The notes under the pieces were generated by a model. The model made no database searches. It was given only the letters and a program-made list of their open reading frames with translations, and was not told the origin of the DNA. Below are positions 8,724 to 15,910 of a stretch of DNA of 19,261 nucleotides, piece by piece. Position 1 is the stretch's first letter, and every line of letters begins with the position of its first letter. This stretch comes from Oscillospiraceae bacterium (GTDB lineage Bacteria > Bacillota > Clostridia > Oscillospirales > Oscillospiraceae): positions 1 through 19,261 of the forward strand of contig JAHHSJ010000039.1 in NCBI GenBank assembly GCA_020025295.1, written 5' to 3'. The position numbers and the translations under genes are program-made.

Positions 8724-8756
8724 CTCCGCACCCACACTTCTTGTGTGGGTGCGGAG
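8724..8756 (+). terminator. Strong hairpin after rpoC, possible terminator
   Basis: A perfect 14-bp GC-rich stem (8724-8737 with 8743-8756) with a TTCTT loop starts 9 bp after the rpoC stop codon. No T-run follows on either strand, so it may be a non-canonical terminator or a 3'-end stability or processing hairpin. The next promoter's -35 box begins 10 bp downstream. Confidence 0.55.
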
Positions 8757-8765
8757 AAATAGCCC

Positions 8766-8793
8766 TTTACATTTCTGTTGAATGTGGTATAAT
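8766..8793 (+). promoter_or_regulatory. Promoter of tRNA-Arg(CCG)
   Basis: TTTACA (8766-8771), 16-nt spacer, TATAAT (8788-8793), with a TG extension at 8785-8786. The tRNA begins 14 nt after the -10 box. Confidence 0.9.
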
Positions 8794-8806
8794 AAATAAG
8801 CTAGAT

Positions 8807-8882
8807 GCGCCCGTGGTCTAATGGATAAGGCACTGGATTCCGGTTCCAGTTACTGGGGGTTCGAGTCCCTTCGGGCGTACCA
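8807..8882 (+). tRNA. tRNA-Arg (anticodon CCG)
   Basis: Arginine tRNA reading CGG, a codon little used in rpoB and rpoC, which prefer CGT and CGC. The acceptor strand GCGCCCG pairs with CGGGCGT (the first pair is a G-U wobble), then A and an encoded CCA (8880-8882). The anticodon stem CTGGA/TCCAG encloses TTCCGGT. The T-arm contains GGTTCGAGTCC. Length is 76 nt with CCA. It is monocistronic, with its own promoter and terminator. Confidence 0.95.
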
Positions 8883-8919
8883 AAACAGGCTGAAAACATT
8901 TGTTTTCAGCCTGTTTTTT
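8883..8919 (+). terminator. Intrinsic terminator of tRNA-Arg
   Basis: A stem of about 15-16 bp (to 8897, pairing with 8902-8917) with a 4-nt loop starts directly at the tRNA 3' end. It is followed by a T-run (8914-8919). Confidence 0.92.
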
Positions 8920-8978
8920 GCGTTCGCGCCCATTTTGTATCGTATTTTGCCCTTTTTGCTGTTTTTGTGTACATCACA

Positions 8979-9007
8979 TTGTATCTTTGTAAATAAGCTG
9001 ATATACT
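8979..9007 (+). promoter_or_regulatory. Extended -10 promoter before the 29-aa ORF
   Basis: TATACT (9002-9007) preceded by TGA (8999-9001) gives an extended -10 box. Seventeen bases upstream, TTGTAT (8979-8984) is a weak -35. The predicted start near 9014 leaves a leader of about 93 nt. Confidence 0.55.
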
Positions 9008-9030
9008 CATAGTGAGAAATGGTTCAGATG

Positions 9031-9061
9031 AAGCAGATGCGCCGACAGGAAGCGTCTGCTT
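9031..9061 (+). other. Leader hairpin upstream of the 29-aa ORF
   Basis: A 10-bp stem with one G-U pair (9031-9040 with 9052-9061) and an 11-nt loop lies in the predicted 5' leader, 45 nt before the start codon. The octamer GAGAAATG occurs on both sides of it (9013-9020 and 9064-9071). Confidence 0.5.
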
Positions 9062-9106
9062 ATGAGAAATGATGCATCTCACGCAGCAGAAAGGGAGAAT
9101 GAAGCT

Positions 9107-9196
9107 ATGAGATGGATTGCACTTCTTTTAAATTTTATGTTAACTGGAATGTGTCTCATGACACTGGTCAAGAACTGGAACGATCAGAGGAAATAA
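9107..9196 (+). CDS. Small predicted membrane peptide (29 aa), unknown function
   Basis: The ORF begins MRWIALLLNF and ends KNWNDQRK. Residues 3-21 are almost wholly hydrophobic (one N, two T and one G), followed by a polar, basic end, so a single membrane span is likely. AAAGGGAG (9090-9097) lies 9 nt before the ATG, a good ribosome-binding site. A promoter at 8979-9007 and a hairpin terminator at 9229-9260 bracket it, giving a complete monocistronic unit. I do not recognise the family. It converges on the thioredoxin gene. It could be a regulatory or complex-associated micropeptide, but nothing in the sequence says which. Confidence 0.6.
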   Translation: MRWIALLLNFMLTGMCLMTLVKNWNDQRK

Positions 9197-9222
9197 GCGA
9201 TTTGCTTACACATATTGTCATG

Positions 9223-9260
9223 AAAAAGCGCCCTGTGAGGATTATTATCCTCACAGGGCG
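9223..9260. terminator. Bidirectional terminator between the small ORF and trxA
   Basis: A perfect 14-bp stem (9229-9242 with 9247-9260, loop TATT). On the minus strand it is followed by CTTTTT (9223-9228), making a good intrinsic terminator for trxA. On the plus strand a looser T-rich stretch follows, enough to end the small-ORF transcript. Confidence 0.85.
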
Positions 9261-9316
9261 TACAATTTTGGTTTTCGAAATCAGTTCCTGATCTGTGGTC
9301 GATAATCTCTCAATTT

Positions 9317-9622
9317 TTACAGCAGATCGAGAATCTGGTTCTTGGGACGGGCGCCCATGGAACGGTTGGTGATTTCACCGTTCTTGACCACCATCAGGGT
9401 GGGAATGCTCATGACGGAGAAGCTGGCAGCCAGCTCGGGCTGCTCATCCACATTGATCTTGCAGACCTTGATGTCGCTGCGCTCAGCGGCAATCTCATCC
9501 AGAATGGGGGAGACCATGCGGCAGGGACCGCACCAAGTGGCCCAGAAGTCCACCAGAACGGGCTTATCGCTGTGCATGACCTCGGTATCGAAGTTTTCTT
9601 TGGTAATGTGCATGACGGACAT
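9317..9622 (-). CDS. trxA: Thioredoxin
   Basis: Cytoplasmic thiol-disulfide oxidoreductase of 101 aa, the usual family length. The redox motif is W30-C31-G32-P33-C34, preceded by VDFWAT. The cis-proline is P74 in SIPT. The start ATG follows AGGAGG with 8 nt spacing. It lies 42 bp downstream of the rhodanese gene on the same strand, with no terminator between, so the two are probably co-transcribed. No thioredoxin reductase is in the window. Thioredoxin could reduce a persulfide or disulfide on sulfurtransferases, although the partner gene here appears to be outside the cytoplasm. Confidence 0.96.
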   Translation of the reverse strand: MSVMHITKENFDTEVMHSDKPVLVDFWATWCGPCRMVSPILDEIAAERSDIKVCKINVDEQPELAASFSVMSIPTLMVVKNGEITNRSMGARPKNQILDLL

Positions 9623-9664
9623 AATAAATTCCTCCTAGAAAGTAAGTTTATTTGGTTGATGTGA

Positions 9665-10057
9665 TTAGTCGGTCACCAGTTCACCGGGCCAGTGGTTGAC
9701 ACCACCGAATTCCACGATGTTGGTGTATCCCAGCTCCGCCAGCTTGGCAGAGGCCTGCTTGCTTCGGTTTCCGCTGCGGCAGTAGACCAAAATCAGCTGC
9801 CCTTTGTCCGGGAGAAGCTCCGGGGGCGTGGCGGAAATGGTCTCGTTGGGAATGTTGATCGCATGGGCAATGTGGCCTGAGTCAAATTCCTCCGGAGTGC
9901 GGACATCCAGAATAATGTAGTCCTCCTGCTCCGCCATCATGGTAATGGCTTCCTGAGGAGAAACCTGCCGGAAGGCGCTGGGGCTGCGTTTCCCACAGCT
10001 TGCAAGGATTGCGGTAAACGCCAGAATCAGAAAAGTGATGATAAAAGTGTGTTTCAT
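9665..10057 (-). CDS. Lipoprotein-type single-domain rhodanese
   Basis: A 130-aa protein. Residues 1-20 form a lipoprotein signal peptide with hydrophobic core FIITFLILAFTAIL and lipobox L18-A19-S20-C21, so it is predicted to be anchored on the outer face of the membrane. Residues from about 33 form one rhodanese domain: LDVRTPEEFDSGHI at 50-63, then the active-site loop C93-R-S-G-N-R-S. C93 would carry the persulfide. ATG follows AGGAG with suitable spacing. I see no convincing -35 in the 92 bp upstream. The product may transfer or detoxify sulfane sulfur at the cell surface; the substrate is unknown. Confidence 0.9.
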   Translation of the reverse strand: MKHTFIITFLILAFTAILASCGKRSPSAFRQVSPQEAITMMAEQEDYIILDVRTPEEFDSGHIAHAINIPNETISATPPELLPDKGQLILVYCRSGNRSKQASAKLAELGYTNIVEFGGVNHWPGELVTD

Positions 10058-10149
10058 ATAGTTTATCTCCTGTTGTGCCTATCATACATCGAATGAAGCC
10101 GCATTACCGTGACTAAATCACATAACAGAGAAAAAGCTGAAATGGAAAT

Positions 10150-10177
10150 GCGCCGTCTGTCCAAGGACAGACGGCGC
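10150..10177 (-). terminator. Hairpin terminator after rnc
   Basis: A perfect 12-bp GC-rich stem (10150-10161 with 10166-10177, loop CAAG) about 35 bp past the rnc stop. The T-content after the stem on the minus strand is modest, so termination is probable rather than certain. It separates the five-gene operon from the rhodanese-trxA pair. Confidence 0.65.
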
Positions 10178-10211
10178 GTGGTTTTCCTTCAAAAGAATAG
10201 ACAGAAACAAA

Positions 10212-10889
10212 TTACTTTTTCTGGAGAGCCTGAATAGCAGCGGCAGCAGCAGCCTGCTCAGCCTCTTTCTTGCTGTGACCTTCTCCGATGCCGATGCCCT
10301 TGCCGTTCAGCTGAACTTCCATACGGAACACCTTGGCATGATTGGGTCCTTGCTCGTCAACCAGCTCATAGGTCAGCACCTGACCGCTCTTGCGCTGGAC
10401 AATTTCCTGCAAAGCAGTTTTGTTGTCCTTGGAAACCTCATGTACCCGGTCGATGTGATCCAAAATGAAGTGCTGGATCAGCCGGCGGGCGCAGCTGATG
10501 CCGCCGTCCAGATAGACCGCAGCCAGCACGGATTCCACGGCGTCGGCCAGGATAGAGGGACGGTTGCGGCCGCCACCCAGCTCTTCACCCTTGCCCAGCT
10601 TCAGATAGCTGCCCAGATCCAGCTTGGATGCAACCACATAGAGGTTGCCCTCACAGACCAGAGCGGCACGCAGCCGGGTCAGATCGCCCTCAGGCAGGTC
10701 GGGGAAGTTGCGGAACAGATAGTCGGCAACCACCATGCCCAGAACGGAGTCGCCCAGAAATTCCAGACGCTCATTGTTGTCAATGCCAAGGGCGCGATGC
10801 TCGTTGGCGTAAGAACTGTGGGTCAGCGCATTTTCCAACAGTGCGATGTTGTGGAATCGGTAGCCCAGCTTTTCTTCCAATGTCTGCAT
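10212..10889 (-). CDS. rnc: Ribonuclease III
   Basis: Double-strand-specific endoribonuclease that processes rRNA precursors and structured mRNAs; it acts as a dimer. I take ATG at 10889, giving 225 aa. It sits 8 nt after GAAGG and 16 bp past the trmFO stop; the open frame runs further upstream, but that part overlaps trmFO. The signature NERLEFLGDS (39-48) gives E40, E43 and D47. D116 and E119 in ADAVES complete the metal site. A double-stranded RNA-binding domain occupies about 155-223, ending in KKEAEQAAAAAAIQAL. It is the last gene of the operon and is followed by a hairpin. It is not beside smc and ftsY as is common in Firmicutes. Confidence 0.96.
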   Translation of the reverse strand: MQTLEEKLGYRFHNIALLENALTHSSYANEHRALGIDNNERLEFLGDSVLGMVVADYLFRNFPDLPEGDLTRLRAALVCEGNLYVVASKLDLGSYLKLGKGEELGGGRNRPSILADAVESVLAAVYLDGGISCARRLIQHFILDHIDRVHEVSKDNKTALQEIVQRKSGQVLTYELVDEQGPNHAKVFRMEVQLNGKGIGIGEGHSKKEAEQAAAAAAIQALQKK

Positions 10890-10905
10890 AGTAAAAACCT
10901 TCTTT

Positions 10906-12249
10906 TTATTCACCGTCGGCCGAGACAACCTCGGGGGCGGAATGGAAATGGGAAATGACTTCGTCCAGCTTTTCCAGCGCACGGCGGGAGAGTTCTGCGT
11001 TTTTGTTGCGCTTGCCCTTCACCTTGTAGCCCAAAGGAGGGATGATGCCGAAGTTGACATTCATGGGCTGGAAGTTTACGACGGAGGTGTTGCTCACATA
11101 GTGAGCGAGAGCACCCAAAGCGGTCTCCTGAGGGAAGTTGACCGGCTCCTTGCCCAGCAGGCGGTGTGCCAGCTCGACTGCCGCAACCAGACCGGATGCG
11201 GTGGACTCCACATAGCCTTCCACACCGGTCATCTGACCGGCAAAGCACAATCTAGGCTCCTCAATCACTTGATAATAGTGGTTCAGAATGCCGGGGGAGT
11301 GGAGGTAGGTGTTGCGGTGCATCACGCCGTAACGGACGAATTCCGCCTGCGTGAGACCGGGAATCATGGAGAATACCCGCTTCTGCTCCGGGAATGTCAG
11401 GTGGGTCTGGAAGCCAACGATGTTGTAAATGGTGCCGTCCGCGTTGTCCTTGCGAAGCTGAACTACGGCGAAGGGTTCCTTGCCGGTACGGGGGTCCGGC
11501 AGACCCACAGGCTTCAGGGGACCGTAGCAGAGCGTGTCCCGGCCACGGCGGGCCATGACCTCCACCGGCATACAGCCTTCAAAAACGGAACCATCGTCAA
11601 AGGCATGAAGCGGAGCTTCCTTGGCCTGAGTCAGTTCTGTCCAGAAAGCGTCATACTCCTCCTGAGACATAGGGCAGTTGATATAGTCCGGAGTGCCTCG
11701 GTCATACCGGGAGGCGAACCACGCCTTCTCCATGTCGATGCTCTCAAAGGTGACAATAGGAGCCGCGGCATCGAAAAAGTGGAGGTAATCCGAACCGGGG
11801 AAGTGCTTGGCGATATCCTTGCTGAGTGCGTCAGAGGTGAGGGGGCCGCTGGCCACGATCACATTGCCCTCGGCGGGGATTTCGGTCACTTCACCTTCGA
11901 TGACAGTAATGTTAGGGTGATTGCGGATTTTCTCCGTGACAGCAGAGGAAAATCCGTAGCGGTCCACCGCCAGAGCACCTCCGGCAGGCACCCGGTGGGC
12001 GTCAGCGCAGGAGATGATGATAGAATCCATCTTGCGCAGCTCTTCCTTGAGCAGACCAACCGCATTTTCCAGCTGATCGCTGCGCAGGGAGTTGGAGCAC
12101 ACCAACTCGGCAAAGTCGGCACTGTGGTGGGCGGGGGTGGTCTTTTCGGGCTTCATTTCATAAAGCTCCACGGGAATACCCCGCTGAGCCAGCTGCCATG
12201 CAGCTTCACAGCCGGCGAGACCGGCGCCGATCACTTTTACGGCTTCCAT
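10906..12249 (-). CDS. trmFO: Methylenetetrahydrofolate-tRNA-(uracil-54-C5)-methyltransferase
   Basis: FAD- and folate-dependent enzyme that makes m5U54 in the T-loop of tRNA, using 5,10-methylenetetrahydrofolate as carbon donor. At 447 aa it is close to family length (B. subtilis about 435). The N-terminal FAD-binding motif is G8-A-G-L-A-G13. The two family cysteines are present: C51 in VCSNSLRS and C226 in GCMPVEVMARRGRDT. Further signature stretches are GPLTSDAL and a GQMTGVEGYVES segment near residue 335. Its start lies 3 bp after the topA stop, so the two are translationally close. The ribosome-binding site is weak (AGAGAG) inside the topA end. The dprA-topA-trmFO order is well known in Firmicutes. 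Confidence 0.97.
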   Translation of the reverse strand: MEAVKVIGAGLAGCEAAWQLAQRGIPVELYEMKPEKTTPAHHSADFAELVCSNSLRSDQLENAVGLLKEELRKMDSIIISCADAHRVPAGGALAVDRYGFSSAVTEKIRNHPNITVIEGEVTEIPAEGNVIVASGPLTSDALSKDIAKHFPGSDYLHFFDAAAPIVTFESIDMEKAWFASRYDRGTPDYINCPMSQEEYDAFWTELTQAKEAPLHAFDDGSVFEGCMPVEVMARRGRDTLCYGPLKPVGLPDPRTGKEPFAVVQLRKDNADGTIYNIVGFQTHLTFPEQKRVFSMIPGLTQAEFVRYGVMHRNTYLHSPGILNHYYQVIEEPRLCFAGQMTGVEGYVESTASGLVAAVELAHRLLGKEPVNFPQETALGALAHYVSNTSVVNFQPMNVNFGIIPPLGYKVKGKRNKNAELSRRALEKLDEVISHFHSAPEVVSADGE

Positions 12250-12252
12250 AGA

Positions 12253-14631
12253 TCAGCTCTCTTTCTGCTCCTCTTCGGAAGCCTTTTTCTTGGTGGTCTT
12301 TTTGGCAGTCGTTTTTGCTGCGGTGGTTTTCTTGGCTGCAGTTTTCTTCGCAGTCGTCTTGGTCGCAGCTGCCTTTTTGGCAGTGGTCTTCTTTGCAGTG
12401 GTCTTTTTCGCTGCCGTTTTCTTTGTGGTGGTCTTTTTTGCGGTGGACTTGGTGTCCTCGCTCTTGACCTCTTCACCCTCCTTGCCTTCCTCGGTGGTTT
12501 TCTTCTTGGGGTAACCACGCTGATCCTCGGGGAGGAAGCGAGAGCACTTTTCATTGATACAGAAGGGCTTCTTAAAGCCACGACCGGACTTTTTGAACAT
12601 GGTCTGACCGCACTCGGGGCAGGTTTCCTTCACAGGAACATCCCAAGTCATAAAGTCGCAGCTTTCGCCGGAAACGACCTTGTTCCGCTCACAGCCATAG
12701 TAAGTGTAGCCGTTGCGGCTGGTCTTTTTCAGAATGCGGCTGCCGCACTTGGGGCACTTGCCGGGCATTTCGATGACCAGAGGCTTGGTGAAGGTGCATT
12801 CGGGGTAACCGGGGCAGGCCAAGAAGCGGCCAAATCGACCGGACTTCACCACCATCTGCTTGCCGCATACATCGCAGACCTCGTCAGAAAGCTCCGGGGG
12901 AATCTTGATGCGCTCGCCGTCCAGATCCTTTTCGGCCTGAGCAAGCTCCGCGGAGAAGCTGTCATAGAACTGGGCGAGAACATCCTTCCAGTTGACCTTA
13001 CCGGCTTCCACCTCATCCAGACGGTGCTCCATCTGAGCGGTGAATTCCGGGTCAACCACATCGGTGAACTTGTCCTTCATCAGCTGAGTGACCACCTCAC
13101 CCAGAGGGGTGGGGCGAAGCGCCTTGCCTTCCTTGACCACATATTCACGATCCATGATGGTGGAGATGGTGGGAGCGAAGGTAGAGGGGCGGCCGATGCC
13201 CTTTTCTTCCAGCACACGAATGAGGGAGGCCTCATTGAATCGGGCAGGGGGCTGAGTGAAGTGCTGAGAACCGTTGACTTCGTTCAGCTTCAGATGCTCG
13301 CCCTCAGTCAGATTGGGCAGAGGGGAGTTGCGCACGCCTTCCTCTTCGTCCTTGCTGGCCTCATAGACCGCGGTAAAACCACTGAACTTCTGGGAAGTGT
13401 GGGTGGCTCGGAAGAGGTGGGGGCCGGCGTTGATGTCGATAGAAAGGCTGTCGTAGACCGCATTTGCCATCTGACAGGCAAGGAAACGGCTCCAAATCAG
13501 CTTGTAAAGACGATATTGCTCGGGAGACAGACTCTTGCGGATAGATTCGGGAGTCAGATGCACATTGGAGGGACGAATGGCTTCGTGAGCGTCCTGAGCG
13601 TTGGCCTTGGCCTTGAAGCGGCGGGTCTCAGCAGGATAGTAGTCCTTGCCGTAACGGCCCAGAATGAACTCCTTGGCGGCGTCCAGAGCATCATCGCTCA
13701 GACGGAGCGAGTCGGTACGCATATAGGTAATCAGACCGACGGTGCCCTCACCGTCGATGTCAATGCCTTCATACAGCTGCTGAGCGATGGACATGGTGCG
13801 GCGAGGCGCCATATTCAGCTTGCGGCTGGCCTCCTGCTGGAGGGTGGAAGTGGTAAAGGGAGGGGCAGGCTGACGCTGCTTTTCGGTGCGCTTGACGGAA
13901 GTCACTTCAAAGTCGGACTTCTCCAGCTCTGCCTGAATGGCGGCCACTTCCTCGGCGGAGGAAAGCTCCTCTTTTTTCTTTCCGTTGCTGCCGTGATAAC
14001 GGGCCACAAAGGAACCGGTGCAGGGGGCAATGCGGTCAAGAGTGACATCCATGGTCCAGTATTCCTGACTCTGGAAGGCACGAATCTCCTCCTCACGCTC
14101 CACTACAATGCGAGTGGCAACGCTCTGCACACGACCGGCAGAAAGGCCGCGGCGCACCTTGCGCCACAGCAGGGGAGAAAGCTGATAGCCCACAATGCGG
14201 TCCAGAATACGCCGGGCCTGCTGGGCGTCCACCAGATCCGAGTCAATGGCTCGGGGATGGGCAATGGACTCTGTGACCACCTTCTTGGTGATTTCGTTGA
14301 AGGTGACACGATAGGTCTTGTCGTCGGGAATACCCAGAAGCTCCTTCAGGTGCCAGGAGATGGCTTCACCCTCACGGTCCGGGTCAGTTGCGAGAAAGAC
14401 TTTGTCGCTCTTCGAAGCTGCATCCTGCAGTGCGGCAATAATCTCTTCTTTGCCCTTGATGGGCTGGTAATCGGGGACAAATCCGGCATCAATATCAACG
14501 CCGATCTTGCTTTTGGGCAGGTCACGGATGTGGCCCATAGAAGCGGTCACTTCGTAATCTTTGCCCAGATATTTGCCAATGGTTTTTGCTTTGGCAGGGG
14601 ACTCAACAATAACAAGGTTGGTTTTGGACAT
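12253..14631 (-). CDS. topA: DNA topoisomerase I (type IA) with three zinc fingers and a Lys-rich repeat tail
   Basis: Relaxes negative supercoils through a transient 5'-phosphotyrosine. It has 792 aa and starts 6 nt after GGAGG. The TOPRIM domain shows E10 and D83-x-D85-x-E87 in ATDPDREGEA. The catalytic tyrosine is Y303 in TYMRTDS. Three C4 zinc ribbons follow: C586/C589/C606/C612, C626/C629/C647/C658 and C671/C674/C691/C696. Residues 729-783 are eleven consecutive five-residue units of Lys, Ala and Thr, and the protein ends ASEEEQKES. It lies 49 bp after dprA and 3 bp before trmFO. The core looks fully functional; only the tail is unusual. Confidence 0.97.
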   Translation of the reverse strand: MSKTNLVIVESPAKAKTIGKYLGKDYEVTASMGHIRDLPKSKIGVDIDAGFVPDYQPIKGKEEIIAALQDAASKSDKVFLATDPDREGEAISWHLKELLGIPDDKTYRVTFNEITKKVVTESIAHPRAIDSDLVDAQQARRILDRIVGYQLSPLLWRKVRRGLSAGRVQSVATRIVVEREEEIRAFQSQEYWTMDVTLDRIAPCTGSFVARYHGSNGKKKEELSSAEEVAAIQAELEKSDFEVTSVKRTEKQRQPAPPFTTSTLQQEASRKLNMAPRRTMSIAQQLYEGIDIDGEGTVGLITYMRTDSLRLSDDALDAAKEFILGRYGKDYYPAETRRFKAKANAQDAHEAIRPSNVHLTPESIRKSLSPEQYRLYKLIWSRFLACQMANAVYDSLSIDINAGPHLFRATHTSQKFSGFTAVYEASKDEEEGVRNSPLPNLTEGEHLKLNEVNGSQHFTQPPARFNEASLIRVLEEKGIGRPSTFAPTISTIMDREYVVKEGKALRPTPLGEVVTQLMKDKFTDVVDPEFTAQMEHRLDEVEAGKVNWKDVLAQFYDSFSAELAQAEKDLDGERIKIPPELSDEVCDVCGKQMVVKSGRFGRFLACPGYPECTFTKPLVIEMPGKCPKCGSRILKKTSRNGYTYYGCERNKVVSGESCDFMTWDVPVKETCPECGQTMFKKSGRGFKKPFCINEKCSRFLPEDQRGYPKKKTTEEGKEGEEVKSEDTKSTAKKTTTKKTAAKKTTAKKTTAKKAAATKTTAKKTAAKKTTAAKTTAKKTTKKKASEEEQKES
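12283..12447 (-). repeat. Eleven tandem 15-bp units encoding [TA][TA]AKK pentads in topA
   Basis: In-frame tandem array encoding STAKK, TTTKK, TAAKK, TTAKK, TTAKK, AAATK, TTAKK, TAAKK, TTAAK, TTAKK and TTKKK in unbroken five-residue register. The nucleotide units vary at third positions, so the array is not a very recent expansion. The resulting tail is strongly basic and resembles eukaryotic H1-like and bacterial histone-like tails. Confidence 0.93.
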
Positions 14632-14680
14632 TTTGTTCCTCCACTTTCAAATCGGGGTCACGGATCAGAATCCGGTAAAA

Positions 14681-15910
14681 TTAAAGTAAGCGGACGGCGG
14701 CTTGGAAGCGGCCTCCGGGAAGCTGCTTCACATATCCACGGATGGTCAGCACAGTCAGAGTGGCAGAAATACGGGAAACAGGCAGAGCTGTTTCAATGAC
14801 AATGCTGTCCGTTACCATGTCGCTCTGTTCCAGTGCGCGCAGCACGGTAATTTCATCATCGGTAAATTGGTTGGGGTTTTCGCTCAGCACCAGAGTGGGG
14901 AGAGAAGTCTCCCTCAGGGGCGGAGCGGCAGACACTGACTTGGGGGCAGAATCTTCCTTTTTAGGAGCAGGGGACAGACGCTGTTTGGTCTGCTGCTCCG
15001 TGAGGTGAGTCGGTGCTTTTTTCTTTTGTGGGAACAGCGCCCAGTAGTGTTCCATGACATCGTCACCGCTGCACACGCAAATGGCTTCACCGCTGGAAAG
15101 CAGATGATTGGTGCCTTTTCCGGCGTCTGCGTCGATGTTGGCAGGGACTGCATATACATCCCGTCCCTGATCCGCAGCCAGTGCAGCCACACCGAGAACG
15201 CCGCTGCGTGCCGGAGCTTCCACGCAGACTGTGCCGAGGGCAAGTGCGGTGAGCAGACGGTTCCGAAGGGCGAACAGGTCGCCCAGATGGGGTGTTTTGG
15301 GCGGCTGTTGGCTGATGATACAGCCGCAGGCGGCCACATCGTCCAGCAGATGCTGAGCGGAGGAGGTGGAATAGTAAGGGACATCCACGCCGCCGGCAAC
15401 CACACAGACCAGCGGGCCTCCGGCTTTGAGTGCAGCGTTAGCAGCATACTCGTCGCAGCCCTCCACAATACCGGTCAGCACAAGACCACCCAAACGGGTG
15501 ATCTGAAAGGCCAGCTCGGAAGCTACCTTGCGGCCATAGGGCGTGGCTTTGCGGGTTCCAGCCATGGCAATGGCAATTTCCTCGTCAAACCGGGGCAATT
15601 TGCCACGATAGTAGAGTACCAAGGGAGGCAGATCAATATTCCGAAGTCGTTCCGGATAATCTGCGTCCTGCCAAGTCAGGATGTGGATGTTTCCGCTGTC
15701 GCAATCGCCCAGAATGGCGTCAATGTCAGCAAGGGACTTGTCCGCCAGCTGGTTTCGATGGGCGGCGGTGAGCTTTGGGAGCAGCTTGTATGCGCCGTCA
15801 TCGGCAAAATAGACTTGTTCCGGCGTTTCAAAATGCTCCAGCAGATACCAAGCAGGTCCGACGGGTACTCGGCGGCTGAGCCATAACCATGCCTTTAACT
15901 CGGTCAGCAT
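14681..15910 (-). CDS. dprA: DprA-like DNA processing protein
   Basis: Binds single-stranded DNA and loads RecA during natural transformation; it is also kept in many bacteria with no known competence. I take ATG at 15910 (409 aa), preceded 7 nt upstream by GGAGGG; the open frame continues upstream, but that overlaps the methyltransferase gene. The Rossmann-like domain shows AGTRKATPYGRKVA (118-131), then FALRNRLLTAL (213-223), GTVCVEAPARSG (226-237) and QGRDVYAVPANI. A winged-helix-like domain occupies about 340-409. The usual SGxARGID motif is here TGIVEGCDE (146-154), and the GCGxDxxYP segment is AGGVDVPYY, so the family motifs are partly degenerate. It overlaps the upstream gene by 7 bp. 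Confidence 0.92.
   Translation of the reverse strand: MLTELKAWLWLSRRVPVGPAWYLLEHFETPEQVYFADDGAYKLLPKLTAAHRNQLADKSLADIDAILGDCDSGNIHILTWQDADYPERLRNIDLPPLVLYYRGKLPRFDEEIAIAMAGTRKATPYGRKVASELAFQITRLGGLVLTGIVEGCDEYAANAALKAGGPLVCVVAGGVDVPYYSTSSAQHLLDDVAACGCIISQQPPKTPHLGDLFALRNRLLTALALGTVCVEAPARSGVLGVAALAADQGRDVYAVPANIDADAGKGTNHLLSSGEAICVCSGDDVMEHYWALFPQKKKAPTHLTEQQTKQRLSPAPKKEDSAPKSVSAAPPLRETSLPTLVLSENPNQFTDDEITVLRALEQSDMVTDSIVIETALPVSRISATLTVLTIRGYVKQLPGGRFQAAVRLL

Noticed and set aside
216..8735. Very long open frames antisense to rpoB and rpoC (over 1200 and 1500 codons)
   Set aside because: They mirror the sense genes. The sense frames almost never use TTA, CTA or TCA codons, so antisense stops are missing. 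They lack ribosome-binding sites and family resemblance, and one runs through the tRNA genes.
8821..9012. 63-codon ORF starting inside tRNA-Arg
   Set aside because: It overlaps the tRNA and its terminator and has no ribosome-binding site.
10890..10982. Upstream extension of the rnc frame
   Set aside because: It overlaps trmFO by most of its length; the internal ATG at 10889 has a ribosome-binding site and gives the normal RNase III length.
10942..14799. 1285-codon open frame on the plus strand opposite trmFO and topA
   Set aside because: Same effect of codon bias in the real minus-strand genes; low-complexity stretches mirror the topA Lys-rich tail.
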